Assembly (NCBI RefSeq): GCF_001426085.1 | Contig: NZ_LMRR01000012.1 | Span: forward strand, 313,318 to 377,317 | DNA: 64,000 nucleotides | Direction of reading: 5' to 3' | Source: Rhodococcus sp. Leaf278 | GTDB lineage: Bacteria > Actinomycetota > Actinomycetes > Mycobacteriales > Mycobacteriaceae | Part shown: one piece after another, positions 9,126 to 19,297 of the stretch | Position numbering within the stretch: the first letter of the stretch is position 1 | Layout of the letters: every line of letters starts with the position of its first letter | The notes under the pieces: generated by a model | Told to the model about the DNA's origin: nothing | Databases searched by the model: none | What the model saw: the letters and a program-made list of their open reading frames with translations, nothing else | Program-made: the position numbers and the translations under genes

Positions 9126-9878
9126 TCAGTTCGCTGGAACCATCCAGATCGCCTCGGCGGCGCGATGGCCGAGGTCGATGGAATCGGTGGTGCCGGTGCG
9201 AGCCAGCTCGATGGCGACGGTGCCGGCGTAGTCGCGTCGTTCGACGACCGTGATCGGCAGATCCAGCGTGATACCGACGGAATCGAAGTATCGGAGCATC
9301 GCCGGGTCGGAGTCGGAAATTCTGGCGACTCGGCCGGATTGTCCATCGAGGTACTCGCTCAGGCGGGTCGCGGACGGAGTTTCGATTGCGCCGTCGACCG
9401 AGGGAATCGGGTCGCCGTGCGGATCCCGTTCGGGGTGGCCCAGTTTGGCGTCGATTCGATCCATCATCAGATCCGAGACTGCGTGTTCGAGAATCTCCGC
9501 CTCGTCGTGCACTTCGTCCCAGCCGTAACCCAGTTCTCGAACCAGGTAGGTCTCGATCAGACGGTGCCGACGCACCATGCCGATGGCAGCCAGGCGACCT
9601 TTCTCGGTGAGTGAGATGGCTCCGTAACGGGCGTGGTCGACCATGCCCTGATCGGCCAGCTTGCGAATCGCCTCGGACACCGTGGAGGCAGAGACGCCGA
9701 TGCGCTCGGAGAGCATCTTGGTGCTGACGGAGTCCTCGCTCCATTCACTGGCCGTCCAGATGACCTTGAGATAGTCCTGCGCAACCGCGGACAGCTGGAC
9801 ACCCTCGTCGGCCGGTGCGGGATCGGTTTTTTGTTGCGCCACGGTGCCGAGCTTAGGCAATCCAATGGAAAAAGACAT
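9126..9878 (-). CDS. mntR: Manganese-responsive DtxR-family regulator MntR
   Basis: A 250-residue metalloregulator of the DtxR/IdeR/MntR family: winged HTH at about residues 30-90 (MLSERIGVSASTVSEAIRKLADQGMV), then the dimerisation and metal-binding domain (RRHRLIETYLVRELGYGWDEVHDEAEILEHAVSD), then a C-terminal FeoA/SH3-like domain. It is the last gene of the mnt operon; its ATG follows the mntC stop by 1 nt. A GTG at 9842 is an alternative start. Known relatives repress Mn uptake when Mn(II) is plentiful; Mtb Rv2788 (MntR/SirR) lies in the same neighbourhood of truB and ribF. A 13-nt motif near its start recurs at mntA. Confidence 0.9.
   Translation of the reverse strand: MSFSIGLPKLGTVAQQKTDPAPADEGVQLSAVAQDYLKVIWTASEWSEDSVSTKMLSERIGVSASTVSEAIRKLADQGMVDHARYGAISLTEKGRLAAIGMVRRHRLIETYLVRELGYGWDEVHDEAEILEHAVSDLMMDRIDAKLGHPERDPHGDPIPSVDGAIETPSATRLSEYLDGQSGRVARISDSDPAMLRYFDSVGITLDLPITVVERRDYAGTVAIELARTGTTDSIDLGHRAAEAIWMVPAN
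9853..9865. promoter_or_regulatory. Shared 13-nt motif near mntR start
   Basis: TTAGGCAATCCAA, 11 of 13 bases identical to the motif at 12,535-12,547. It lies just inside the mntR coding region, about 14-26 nt after the start. Possible MntR operator for an internal mntR promoter; unproven. Confidence 0.35.
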
Positions 9879-9879
9879 C

Positions 9880-10752
9880 TCACCCGGCCGGAGCCACCGG
9901 CACCCGACCGCGCTGCCTCAGAGCGCGGGTGACGATGCCCTGCGAGGGGCTCAGCAGGTAGGCGAGCACGAAGACGAGCCCTTGGGTGAGTACGACGCTG
10001 CCACCGGAGGACACGTCGAGGTAGAAGCTGGCGTAGATCCCCACCAGCGCGCACCCGACCGAGATGAGTGGTGCCAGCACCAGCATGCGGCCGAAACTGT
10101 GTGTGAGCAGGTACGCGGACGCACCGGGAGTGATGAGCATTGCCACCACCAGGATGACGCCCACGGCCTGTAGTGCGACCACGGTGGTCAGCGCCAGCAG
10201 GGTCAGCATCACGGCCGAGATCACGGTCGGATTGATTCCGACGGCGCGTGCTTGGGTGCGGTCGAAGGCGAAGAGCGTGAAGTCGCGACGCTTGACGATC
10301 ATGATGATCAGCGCGATTCCGCCGAGGACGAACACCTGCACCATGTCGGCCTGCGAGACGCCGAGCAGGTTGCCGAACAGGATGTGATTGAGGTCGATCT
10401 GGCTGGGAAACTTCGAGATCAATACCACGCCGAGTGCGAACAAGGTGGTGAAAACGACGCCGATCGCGGCGTCCTCCTTGACGATGGTGGTGTTGCGGAC
10501 GACTCCGATGGCACCGACCGCGATGAGGGCGAACAGTAGCGCCCCGATCGCAAAGGGTGCACCGAGCAGGTACGACAGCGCGACACCGGGCAGAACGGCG
10601 TGGGAGACCGCGTCGCCCATCAGAGACCAGCCGATGAGGACGAGCCAACAGCTCAACACCGCGCACACGATCGATGCGGTGACCGTCACCAGGAGCGCCC
10701 GTTGCATGAAGGTGTATTCGAGTGGGTCCACGAGAAAGTCGATGACGTACAC
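9880..10752 (-). CDS. mntC: Manganese ABC transporter permease MntC
   Basis: A 290-residue permease of the ABC-3 (zinc/manganese) family with about eight membrane segments. Typical elements are GDAVSHAVLPGVALSYLLG, the EDAAIGVVF motif, and FDRTQARAVGINP, the coupling region. It forms the translocation pore for the MntA/MntB system. The GTG start lies 3 nt after the mntB stop, and mntR follows after 1 nt. Naming follows Bacillus subtilis (mntA binding protein, mntB ATPase, mntC permease). Zinc specificity is the alternative, but the linked MntR and the binding-protein ligands favour manganese. Confidence 0.91.
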   Translation of the reverse strand: MYVIDFLVDPLEYTFMQRALLVTVTASIVCAVLSCWLVLIGWSLMGDAVSHAVLPGVALSYLLGAPFAIGALLFALIAVGAIGVVRNTTIVKEDAAIGVVFTTLFALGVVLISKFPSQIDLNHILFGNLLGVSQADMVQVFVLGGIALIIMIVKRRDFTLFAFDRTQARAVGINPTVISAVMLTLLALTTVVALQAVGVILVVAMLITPGASAYLLTHSFGRMLVLAPLISVGCALVGIYASFYLDVSSGGSVVLTQGLVFVLAYLLSPSQGIVTRALRQRGRVPVAPAG

Positions 10753-10755
10753 GGT

Positions 10756-11583
10756 TCAGCTCGCTTCCGCGGTTCGAGTTGCCGGTCGTGAGGTGCCCGC
10801 GCCCAGTTCGTCGATCTTCGACGGATCGATGCCGAAAGCCAGAGCGAGGTTCTCGGGGCGAAGTACCTCGGCGGGACTGCCGTGCATCAGGACCCGCTGC
10901 TGGAGCAGGATCGCCTCGTCGCACAGGTCGGGCAAGGCATGCAGATCGTGCGTGGACACGAGAACCGATGCACCGTGTGCGGCGAGTTCCCGCAGCAGCC
11001 GGGTGATGGTTGCCTCGGTCTTCTTGTCCACTCCGGCGAAGGGTTCGTCGAGCAGGAGCAACGACGCCTCCTGGGCAATGGCGCGGGCCACGAACGCGCG
11101 CTTGCGTTGGCCACCGGAGAGTTGGCCGATCTGACGGCCCGCGAGATGGGCGAGGTCGACGCGGTGGAGGGCCTCGTCGACGGCGCCCCTATCGGCTGCT
11201 CGAGGTGTGCGAAGAAAATTCTGCTTTCCGTATCGGCCCATCATCACCACGTCCCGCACACTGATCGGGAACGTCCAGTCGACCGATTCCGCCTGGGGTA
11301 CGTAGCTGACGGTGCCTGCCTTGCGCGCCTGGGCGGGGTCGCCGCCGAACACGGTGATCGAGCCGGAGTTGGGCTTGACCACGCCCATGACGGCCTTGAA
11401 CAGCGTCGACTTGCCCGATCCGTTCATGCCGACCAACCCGCACACTCGTCCCGGTGCGAGAGTGAGGCTGGCGTCGACGAGAGCTACGACTTCGCGGTAT
11501 CGCACGCTGACGGTGTCGACCGACAGCGCTGCTCCGTTCGCGTCGGGGCCGCCGTCGGGCTGGGTCCCAGTGTTTCGGGTCAT
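10756..11583 (-). CDS. mntB: Manganese ABC transporter ATP-binding protein MntB
   Basis: A 275-residue ATPase of the metal-chelate type. Walker A is GMNGSGKST, the signature LSGGQRKRAFVARAIAQ, Walker B LLLLDEPFAGVD and the H-loop STHDLH. YVPQAESVDWTFPISVRDVVMMGRYG is the characteristic Q-loop region of Mn/Zn importers. The ATG start overlaps the mntA stop (ATGA). The open frame continues upstream to 11,850 but that part lies over mntA and does not resemble an ATPase. Confidence 0.93.
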   Translation of the reverse strand: MTRNTGTQPDGGPDANGAALSVDTVSVRYREVVALVDASLTLAPGRVCGLVGMNGSGKSTLFKAVMGVVKPNSGSITVFGGDPAQARKAGTVSYVPQAESVDWTFPISVRDVVMMGRYGKQNFLRTPRAADRGAVDEALHRVDLAHLAGRQIGQLSGGQRKRAFVARAIAQEASLLLLDEPFAGVDKKTEATITRLLRELAAHGASVLVSTHDLHALPDLCDEAILLQQRVLMHGSPAEVLRPENLALAFGIDPSKIDELGAGTSRPATRTAEAS

Positions 11584-12542
11584 CGGTCTCCTACCAGTGC
11601 GTCGGCGATCGACCGCGCGTCGTAGCGCAGAAGATCCAGGTATGTGGGAACGGGGCCGGCCGCATCGCTCAGCGAGTCGACGTAGAGCTTTCCTCCGAAT
11701 CGAGCGCCGGTGTCCTCGGCCACCTGCAGCTGCGCCTTGTCCGAGACGGTCGACTCGCAGAAGACGGCGGGTACGGCGTTGTCGCGAACGAAATCGATGG
11801 TGCGCACCACCTGCTTCGGCGTTCCTTCCTGCTCGGCGTTGACGGGCCACAGGTACGCCTCCTGCAGGTCGAAGTCGCGGGCCAGATAGCCGAATGCACC
11901 CTCACAGGTGACCAGTGCGCGCTGACGTTCGGGCAATGCCGAGAGGTCGGCGTCGAGTTCGGCACCGACCTCGCGGAGTTGTCCGATGTACGCGACCGCA
12001 TTCGCTCGGTAGTCGTCTGTATTGGCGGGATCGAGCTCGACGAACGCGTCGGCGATGTTCTGCACGTAGGTCTCGGCGACGACCGGCGACATCCAGGCGT
12101 GCGGGTTGGCCTTTCCCGCGTAGGCATCGTCGCGAATGTAGACCGGTTCCACGCCCGCACTCACCACCTTGTGTGGTGCGGGAACACGTTCGACGAACTT
12201 CGCGAACCACGACTCGAGTCCGAGTCCGTTGTCGAGAATCAGTTCGGCTTGCTCGGCAGTGCGTAGGTCTCCCGGTGTCGGCTCGTAGCCGTGGATCTCG
12301 GCACCGGCCTTTGTGATCGATTCCACTCGCAGGTGTTCGCCGGCGACGTTCGCGGCCATGTCGGCGAGAACGGTGAACGTCGTCAGGACGAGTGGTCTGC
12401 CGTCGTCGGACGCAGCCGGATCGTCGTCGCCCACGGCGCGGGCGCAGCTGGTCGACGCCACGACCAGGAGGCCGGCCAGCACCCAGCTCAGCGCTACGCG
12501 TCGAGTGCGAAATCCACTCGGGCGAAGAAAAAAGTTAGGCAC
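11580..12542 (-). CDS. mntA: Manganese-binding lipoprotein MntA
   Basis: A 320-residue cluster A-I (ZnuA/TroA family) solute-binding lipoprotein. The signal peptide carries two arginines before the hydrophobic stretch and a C33 lipidation site (VASTSC). Probable metal ligands are the His in EIHGYEPTPGD, the His in NPHAWMSP, the Glu in TCEGAFGY and the Asp in YVDSLS; a His-His-Glu-Asp set is the known manganese type. The GTG at 12,542 is chosen because the preceding frame is non-protein-like and because TAAATA ends 7 nt upstream, fitting a leaderless transcript. First gene of the operon, divergent from ribF. Confidence 0.88.
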   Translation of the reverse strand: MPNFFLRPSGFRTRRVALSWVLAGLLVVASTSCARAVGDDDPAASDDGRPLVLTTFTVLADMAANVAGEHLRVESITKAGAEIHGYEPTPGDLRTAEQAELILDNGLGLESWFAKFVERVPAPHKVVSAGVEPVYIRDDAYAGKANPHAWMSPVVAETYVQNIADAFVELDPANTDDYRANAVAYIGQLREVGAELDADLSALPERQRALVTCEGAFGYLARDFDLQEAYLWPVNAEQEGTPKQVVRTIDFVRDNAVPAVFCESTVSDKAQLQVAEDTGARFGGKLYVDSLSDAAGPVPTYLDLLRYDARSIADALVGDR

Positions 12543-12547
12543 TCCGA
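12535..12547. promoter_or_regulatory. Shared 13-nt motif at the mntA start (candidate MntR box)
   Basis: TTAGGCACTCCGA overlaps the mntA start codon and follows the probable -10 element, the normal place for a DtxR-family operator. The half-site TTAGGCA resembles the TTAGG elements of the related IdeR box. A near copy occurs at the start of mntR. Confidence 0.45.
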
Positions 12548-12645
12548 AATATTTACCGTGGGGATACCTTTTTGTCCATAGCTGCCATTCGCGACACGCC
12601 TGGCCGAGGATGACCGAGCGGCCGTCGGGCCGTAGGCTTCGCGGT

Positions 12646-13614
12646 GTGCAGAGATGGCGAGGTCTCGACGATGTACCTGCCGACTGGGGTCGGTGCGTGC
12701 TCACGATCGGCGTCTTCGACGGCGTCCATCGCGGGCACGCGCAACTGATCGGTCGGGCGGTGGCTGCAGCGAAGACGCGCGGCGTTCCCAGCGTGCTCAT
12801 GACGTTCGATCCGCACCCGATGGAAGTCGTGCGGCCGGGGAGTCACCCTGCTCAGTTGACCACCCTGACGCGGCGAGCCGAACTCGCCGAGGAGCTGGGC
12901 ATAGACGTGTTCTGCGTCATGCCGTTCACGCCCGAACTGATGAAACTCACCCCCGAGCGATACGTACACGAGATCCTGATCGAACGTCTGCACGTCGCCG
13001 AAGTGGTCGTCGGTGAGAACTTCACCTACGGGAAAAAGGCACTCGGCACCGTACCCATGCTGCGCAAGATCGGCGAACGGTCCGGATTCGCAGTCGACGG
13101 CGTCAATCTGCTCGCCGAGCATGCCGTGACGTTCTCCTCGACGTACATCAGATCGTGCGTGGACGCCGGTGACGTGGCCGCAGCCACGGCCGCGCTCGGG
13201 CGACCGCATCGGGTCGAGGGCGTGGTTGTGCACGGTGACGGTCGAGGCCGCCAAATGGGTTATCCGACAGCCAATGTCGCGCCGCCCATGTACTCGGCCA
13301 TTCCTGCCGATGGCGTCTACGCGGCATGGTTCACCGTGTTGGGCCCGGGTCCGATCATGGGGACGGTCACGCCGGGGGAGCGACATCCTGCTGCCGTGTC
13401 GGTGGGCACCAACCCCACGTTCTCGGGTCGTACCAGGACCGTCGAGGCGTTCGTGCTCGACGGTGAAGCAGACCTGTACGGGCAGCATGTGGCGGTCGAC
13501 TTCGTCGAGCGGCTGCGCGGGATGGAGAGATTCGATTCGATGGAGGCGCTCGTGGAGGAAATGGGCCGCGACGCCGACCGTGCCCGCTCCATTCTGGCGT
13601 CGAGCACAGCCTGA
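12646..13614 (+). CDS. ribF: Bifunctional riboflavin kinase / FAD synthetase RibF
   Basis: A 322-residue enzyme that converts riboflavin to FMN and FMN to FAD. The N-terminal adenylyltransferase half has LTIGVFDGVHRGHAQLIG and FDPHPMEVV; the C-terminal kinase half has GYPTANV and the late TVEAFVLDGEADLYGQ. The GTG at 12,646 gives the N-terminus VQRWRGLDDVPADWGR, which matches mycobacterial RibF. TAGGCT at 12,633-12,638 sits 7 nt upstream, so the transcript is probably leaderless. Divergent from mntA across a 103-nt gap; rpsO follows. Confidence 0.94.
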   Translation: MQRWRGLDDVPADWGRCVLTIGVFDGVHRGHAQLIGRAVAAAKTRGVPSVLMTFDPHPMEVVRPGSHPAQLTTLTRRAELAEELGIDVFCVMPFTPELMKLTPERYVHEILIERLHVAEVVVGENFTYGKKALGTVPMLRKIGERSGFAVDGVNLLAEHAVTFSSTYIRSCVDAGDVAAATAALGRPHRVEGVVVHGDGRGRQMGYPTANVAPPMYSAIPADGVYAAWFTVLGPGPIMGTVTPGERHPAAVSVGTNPTFSGRTRTVEAFVLDGEADLYGQHVAVDFVERLRGMERFDSMEALVEEMGRDADRARSILASSTA

Positions 13615-13622
13615 TAGGCTGT
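13606..13622 (+). terminator. Weak hairpin spanning the ribF stop
   Basis: ACAGCC, TGATA, GGCTGT: perfect 6-bp stem with a 5-nt loop that contains the ribF stop codon. There is no U-tract. It may reduce read-through into rpsO, or play no role. The 123-nt gap that follows shows no other gene or clear signal. Confidence 0.3.
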
Positions 13623-13737
13623 CCCCTCGGTGCTCGCTGCGGTCCGTGGCGGCTGTACCGGCTTCGGTCCCGCTCGCTCGATCGGCGGGACGCGTTGCTT
13701 CCTTTCACGCGGACGTCATTGATCAGGAGTAGTACCA

Positions 13738-14007
13738 GTGGCATTGACCACCGAACAGAAGAAGGCCGTTCTCGGCGAGTACGGCTTGCACCCCACCGAC
13801 ACGGGCTCGCCCGAGGCGCAGGTTGCAATGCTCACCAAGCGCATCGTCGACTTGACCGAGCACCTCAAGATGCACAAGCACGACCACCACTCCCGCCGCG
13901 GCCTGCTGCTGCTGGTCGGACGTCGTCGTCGCCTGCTCAAGTACATCGCGAAGGTCGACGTCACCCGCTACCGCTCGCTCATCGAGCGTCTGGGTCTGCG
14001 TCGATAA
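13738..14007 (+). CDS. rpsO: 30S ribosomal protein S15
   Basis: An 89-residue protein that binds the central domain of 16S rRNA early in 30S assembly. Conserved elements are [14 protein letters not shown], the [18 protein letters not shown] loop and the basic C-terminus [13 protein letters not shown]. The length is exactly that of the family. The GTG start has AGGAG about 8 nt upstream. It precedes pnp, the nearly universal bacterial arrangement in which S15 and PNPase are co-transcribed and the intervening RNA is processed. Confidence 0.97.
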   Translation: MALTTEQKKAVLGEYGLHPTDTGSPEAQVAMLTKRIVDLTEHLKMHKHDHHSRRGLLLLVGRRRRLLKYIAKVDVTRYRSLIERLGLRR

Positions 14008-14400
14008 TTCGCAACGACGCGAGGATGTCACCTCGGCACGGTTCGACGCGCCGGTGTACACCCGACTCGCAGCAATAGTGCAGTAGCCAACGAGGCAGTG
14101 CTTAGACTGGTCCTCGTTGGCTATCTGTGTTTGTACCGCAAGAACAGTTTCGCCAGCACGACAAAAGCGGATGCACGGCATCCGCACACCGCCGTGTATG
14201 CCTGTCACGCCGTGGTGACGGTCTTCGGTAGTGGCCTCTCGGATACGAGATCCGGTGGGCTTCGATCGATGGCCGCCTCCGCGCAGCCGCGTCCCGAGAG
14301 AAGCTCGGAGATGGACGGCGCAGGTATGCCGCCACAGCCAGGAGGGCTCGTGGTGTGTCCACGCGGGCACGGCAAAGACGAGAGGACGAGAACAGAACAC
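14008..14400 (+). other. rpsO-pnp intergenic leader (393 nt, no gene)
   Basis: No convincing coding sequence: the pnp frame is open from 14,098 but its translation is not protein-like. The region holds the hairpin at 14,084-14,123 and a smaller one near 14,350-14,364 (CGTGG-TGTGT-CCACG). A GAGGACGAG stretch near 14,380 is the best ribosome-binding candidate for pnp. Confidence 0.7.
14084..14123 (+). promoter_or_regulatory. Perfect 12-bp hairpin in the rpsO-pnp intergenic RNA
   Basis: TAGCCAACGAGG (14,084-14,095), 16-nt loop, CCTCGTTGGCTA (14,112-14,123). The loop itself can pair AGT with ACT, lengthening the structure. It lies 77 nt after rpsO and 278 nt before pnp. In other bacteria a hairpin at this place is cut by RNase III and lets PNPase repress its own mRNA; the same role is inferred here. 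A terminator is the alternative, though no U-tract follows. Confidence 0.7.
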
Positions 14401-16662
<2,262 letters not shown>

Positions 16663-16673
16663 GAAGCAACCGA

Positions 16674-16710
16674 GCCGAACGGTACGTCCCCTCGGGACGT
16701 ACCGTTCGGC
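16674..16710 (+). terminator. 17-bp stem terminator after pnp
   Basis: A perfect inverted repeat, GCCGAACGGTACGTCCC and GGGACGTACCGTTCGGC, with the 3-nt loop CTC, starts 12 nt after the pnp stop. No run of T follows, as is common for actinobacterial terminators. It lies 20 nt before pepR, so it should separate pnp from pepR transcription or protect the pnp 3' end. Confidence 0.75.
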
Positions 16711-16729
16711 CGTTCCAGAGAGCACCGGC

Positions 16730-18016
16730 ATGGATACGGGCGTGCAGCGTACGACCTTGCCTGGCGGGCTTCGAGTCGTCACCGAGTTCGTGCCCGGCGT
16801 TCGCTCGGCCTCGGTCGGCGTGTGGGTCGGAGTCGGCTCACGCGACGAGCAGCCGAGTGTTGCCGGAGCCGCGCACTTTCTCGAACATCTGCTGTTCAAA
16901 TCGACGCCGACGCGCAGCGCGCTCGAGATCGCCCAGGTGATGGACGGTGTCGGGGGAGAGCTGAACGCATTCACGTCCAAGGAGAGCACGTGCTTCTATG
17001 CGCACGTCCTCGACGAAGACGTGGCGCTCGCCATCGATCTGGTCAGCGATGTGGTGCTTCGCGGTCGGTGTAGATCGGCAGATGTGGACGTCGAGCGTCA
17101 GGTGGTTCTCGAAGAGATCTCCATGCGCGACGACGACCCCGAGGATCTACTCGGAGATGCCTTCCTGGAAGCCATGTTCGGCGATCATCCGATCGGACGC
17201 CCGATCATCGGTTCCGTCGAATCCATCGAGTCGATGACTCGTGCGCAATTGCACTCCTTCCACGTTCGCCGCTACACGCCGCAGCGCATGGTCGTTGCCG
17301 TCGCGGGCAACGTCGATCACAAGCAGATCGTCTCGCTGGTGCGCCGCGCGTTCTCCGGCCATCTGGTCAAGGGTGAACGACCGGCCGAAAGGCGAGGTGG
17401 CACAGCGCGATTGCGCAATGCGCCCACGTTGAGTCTGACCACCCGTGACAGCGAGCAGGCGCATCTGTGCCTGGGCGTGCGGGCGTTCGGTCGACACGAA
17501 GGGCATCGCTGGGCGTTGTCGGTGCTCAATTCGGCCGTCGGCGGTGGCCTCAGTTCTCGCTTGTTCCAAGAGATCCGGGAAGAGCGGGGCTTGGCGTATT
17601 CGGTGTACTCCTCGGTGGACACCTTTGCCGACAGCGGCGCGTTCTCGGTGTACGCGGGATGTCAGCCGGAGAACTTGGGCGAGGTCACCACGGTGATTCG
17701 CGAGGTGTTGGCCAAGGTTGCGGCCGAGGGCATCAGCGACGCCGAGTGCGCTCGCGCTAAGGGCTCGTTGCGCGGCGGACTTGTTCTGGGCCTTGAAGAT
17801 TCGGGTTCCCGGATGAACCGTATCGGTCGCAGTGAACTGAACTACGGCAACCATCGCGACATCACCGATACGCTCTCGCGTATCGACAGCGTCGGGAACG
17901 ACGAAGTGCGCGAGGTCGCTGCCGTGTTGCTCGATCGTCCGTTCGGAGCCGCGGTGGTCGGTCCATACAAGAATGCCCGTCAGTTGCCGGCATCGGTCAA
18001 GTCTCTGGTCCGTTAG
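16730..18016 (+). CDS. pepR: M16-family zinc metallopeptidase PepR
   Basis: A 428-residue processing-peptidase-like protein. The inverted zinc motif HFLEH is at residues 49-53 (H49, E52, H53) and the third ligand is expected in VVLEEIS around residue 129, the normal 76-residue spacing. The second half contains the substrate-side GGGLSSRLFQEIREERGLAYSVYS motif. ATG at 16,730 is used; GTG at 16,742 is an alternative. Corresponds to Rv2782c, directly after gpsI as in M. tuberculosis. The substrate is not known. The last 20 nt overlap a convergent TetR gene. Confidence 0.92.
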   Translation: MDTGVQRTTLPGGLRVVTEFVPGVRSASVGVWVGVGSRDEQPSVAGAAHFLEHLLFKSTPTRSALEIAQVMDGVGGELNAFTSKESTCFYAHVLDEDVALAIDLVSDVVLRGRCRSADVDVERQVVLEEISMRDDDPEDLLGDAFLEAMFGDHPIGRPIIGSVESIESMTRAQLHSFHVRRYTPQRMVVAVAGNVDHKQIVSLVRRAFSGHLVKGERPAERRGGTARLRNAPTLSLTTRDSEQAHLCLGVRAFGRHEGHRWALSVLNSAVGGGLSSRLFQEIREERGLAYSVYSSVDTFADSGAFSVYAGCQPENLGEVTTVIREVLAKVAAEGISDAECARAKGSLRGGLVLGLEDSGSRMNRIGRSELNYGNHRDITDTLSRIDSVGNDEVREVAAVLLDRPFGAAVVGPYKNARQLPASVKSLVR

Positions 18017-18569
18017 CGGCTGCGATCACGTCGCGCACTGCGCAGCGGACCAGCTCCGACACTGCTGAGGTGTCGGTGATCGGCTCGAATGCGCGGGTGG
18101 AGTGGAGCGCGGCTATTCCGTGCACGGAGGTCCACAGTCTCAGTGCTGTGAACTGTGGATTCTCCGGCGCGACGGCACCGACCGCGGCGATCAAGGCCTC
18201 GAACAATGGACGCGATGTGAGCCGCAGGTTCTCGCCCGAGCCTTCGAGTGCGTCGTGCCTGAAGATGAGGGCGAACATCGCCGGTCGCCGTGCCGCAAAG
18301 TCCACGTAGGCGTCGGCTATCGCATTCAGTGCATCGTGGGGTGAACCCGACTGTTGTGCAGCAGAATTCAGTGCGGTCGAGAGATCGACCAGACCGACTC
18401 GGGCCACGGCCGCGGCCAGTGCGTTCAGTGTCGGAAAGTACCGTCTCGGTGCGCCGTGTGAGACCCCGGCCTCGCGAGTGACCGCTCTGATGGTCAACCC
18501 TTCCGGCCCTTCGCTGTCGAGTAGGCGTACACCCGCGTCGATCAGTCGCGTCCTGAGGTTGTCCGGCAC
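17997..18569 (-). CDS. TetR-family transcriptional regulator
   Basis: A 190-residue repressor-type protein with the N-terminal HTH (LTIRAVTREAGVSHGAPRRYFPTLNAL) and a helical ligand/dimer domain resembling the WHG/TetR_C subfamily (YVDFAARRPAMFALIFR). GTG at 18,569 is chosen: GACAAT ends 6 nt upstream, which suits a leaderless transcript, and a 15-bp palindrome (18,570-18,584) begins right next to the start. The TTG at 18,623 is less likely. It is divergent from plsC-SDR, so regulation of those genes and of itself is the natural inference. Ligand unknown. Confidence 0.87.
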   Translation of the reverse strand: MPDNLRTRLIDAGVRLLDSEGPEGLTIRAVTREAGVSHGAPRRYFPTLNALAAAVARVGLVDLSTALNSAAQQSGSPHDALNAIADAYVDFAARRPAMFALIFRHDALEGSGENLRLTSRPLFEALIAAVGAVAPENPQFTALRLWTSVHGIAALHSTRAFEPITDTSAVSELVRCAVRDVIAAANGPET

Positions 18570-18584
18570 GTAGACATTGTCTAC
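18570..18584. promoter_or_regulatory. TetR-type operator palindrome
   Basis: The sequence is GTAGACA, one T, TGTCTAC: a perfect 7-bp inverted repeat with a single central base, the usual size and shape of a TetR operator. It abuts the start of the tetR gene on the minus strand and overlaps the candidate -10 elements of both divergent transcripts (GACAAT on minus, TACTCT at 18,582-18,587 on plus). One bound dimer could therefore block both directions. Binding by the adjacent TetR is inferred. Confidence 0.7.
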
Positions 18585-18622
18585 TCTCAGCCGTGACGAT
18601 GTCCAGCCGAGAGGATCGATCA

Positions 18623-19297
18623 ATGTGGTATCTGCTTTTCAAGTACGTGTTGATCGGACCGATTCTCCGAGTTCTCGGGCGTCCGTCGGTGGTCGGTCGA
18701 GGCAATCTCCCGACGACGGGACCGGTGATCATCGCCGGCAACCACCTCACCGTCGTCGACTCGTTCTTTCTCGTCCTCCTGGTTCGTCGCCGGGTCACGT
18801 TCATCGCCAAGAGCGAGTATTTCACCGGCGGAGGGGTCAAGGGGGCGGTGCTCCGCTGGTTCTACTCGGCTGCGGGTCAGGTTCCCGTCGATCGACGCGG
18901 TGCCGACGCGTCGGCTCCAGCGCTCGAGGCCGCGAAAAGCGTTCTGCGACAGGGAAAGGTGTGGGCGGTGTATCCGGAAGGAACTCGATCTCCGGATGGC
19001 CGGCTGTACAAGGGCAAGACCGGCCTGGCTCGAGTGGCAATCGAGACGGGTGCTTCGGTCGTGCCTGTGGTGATGCAGGGAACGCTCCGAGTCAATCCGG
19101 TCGGTTCTCGAATGTGGCGACCGGGAAAAGTGCGGATGGTCGTCGGTGAACCACTGCATTTCACGAGATACGCAGGGGGAGAGAACAGTAGAGCCATTCT
19201 GCGGGCCGTCACCGATGAGGTGATGACGGCGCTGGCCAACCTGTCGGGGCAGGAATACGTCGATATGTACGCCGCGACGGTGAAGGACGCGGCATGA
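18623..19297 (+). CDS. 1-acyl-sn-glycerol-3-phosphate acyltransferase (PlsC family)
   Basis: A 224-residue membrane-associated acyltransferase of the LPLAT family, acting in phospholipid synthesis. The catalytic HX4D motif is H41-D46 (NHLTVVDS); the substrate-binding motif is VYPEGTRSPDG, and PVVMQGT is the fourth LPLAT block. ATG at 18,623 is preferred because GAGAGGA lies about 7 nt upstream; a GTG at 18,593 is possible if the transcript is leaderless. The next gene overlaps as ATGA. Divergent from a tetR gene with a palindrome between them. Exact acceptor lipid is not certain. Confidence 0.9.
   Translation: MWYLLFKYVLIGPILRVLGRPSVVGRGNLPTTGPVIIAGNHLTVVDSFFLVLLVRRRVTFIAKSEYFTGGGVKGAVLRWFYSAAGQVPVDRRGADASAPALEAAKSVLRQGKVWAVYPEGTRSPDGRLYKGKTGLARVAIETGASVVPVVMQGTLRVNPVGSRMWRPGKVRMVVGEPLHFTRYAGGENSRAILRAVTDEVMTALANLSGQEYVDMYAATVKDAA

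Noticed and set aside
14098..14400. N-terminal extension of pnp
   Set aside because: The extension crosses the 14,084-14,123 hairpin and lacks PNPase character, while ATG 14,401 gives the normal N-terminus.
14008..14400. Riboswitch or tRNA in the rpsO-pnp gap
   Set aside because: No cloverleaf, no T-loop or known aptamer core could be recognised; only simple hairpins are present.
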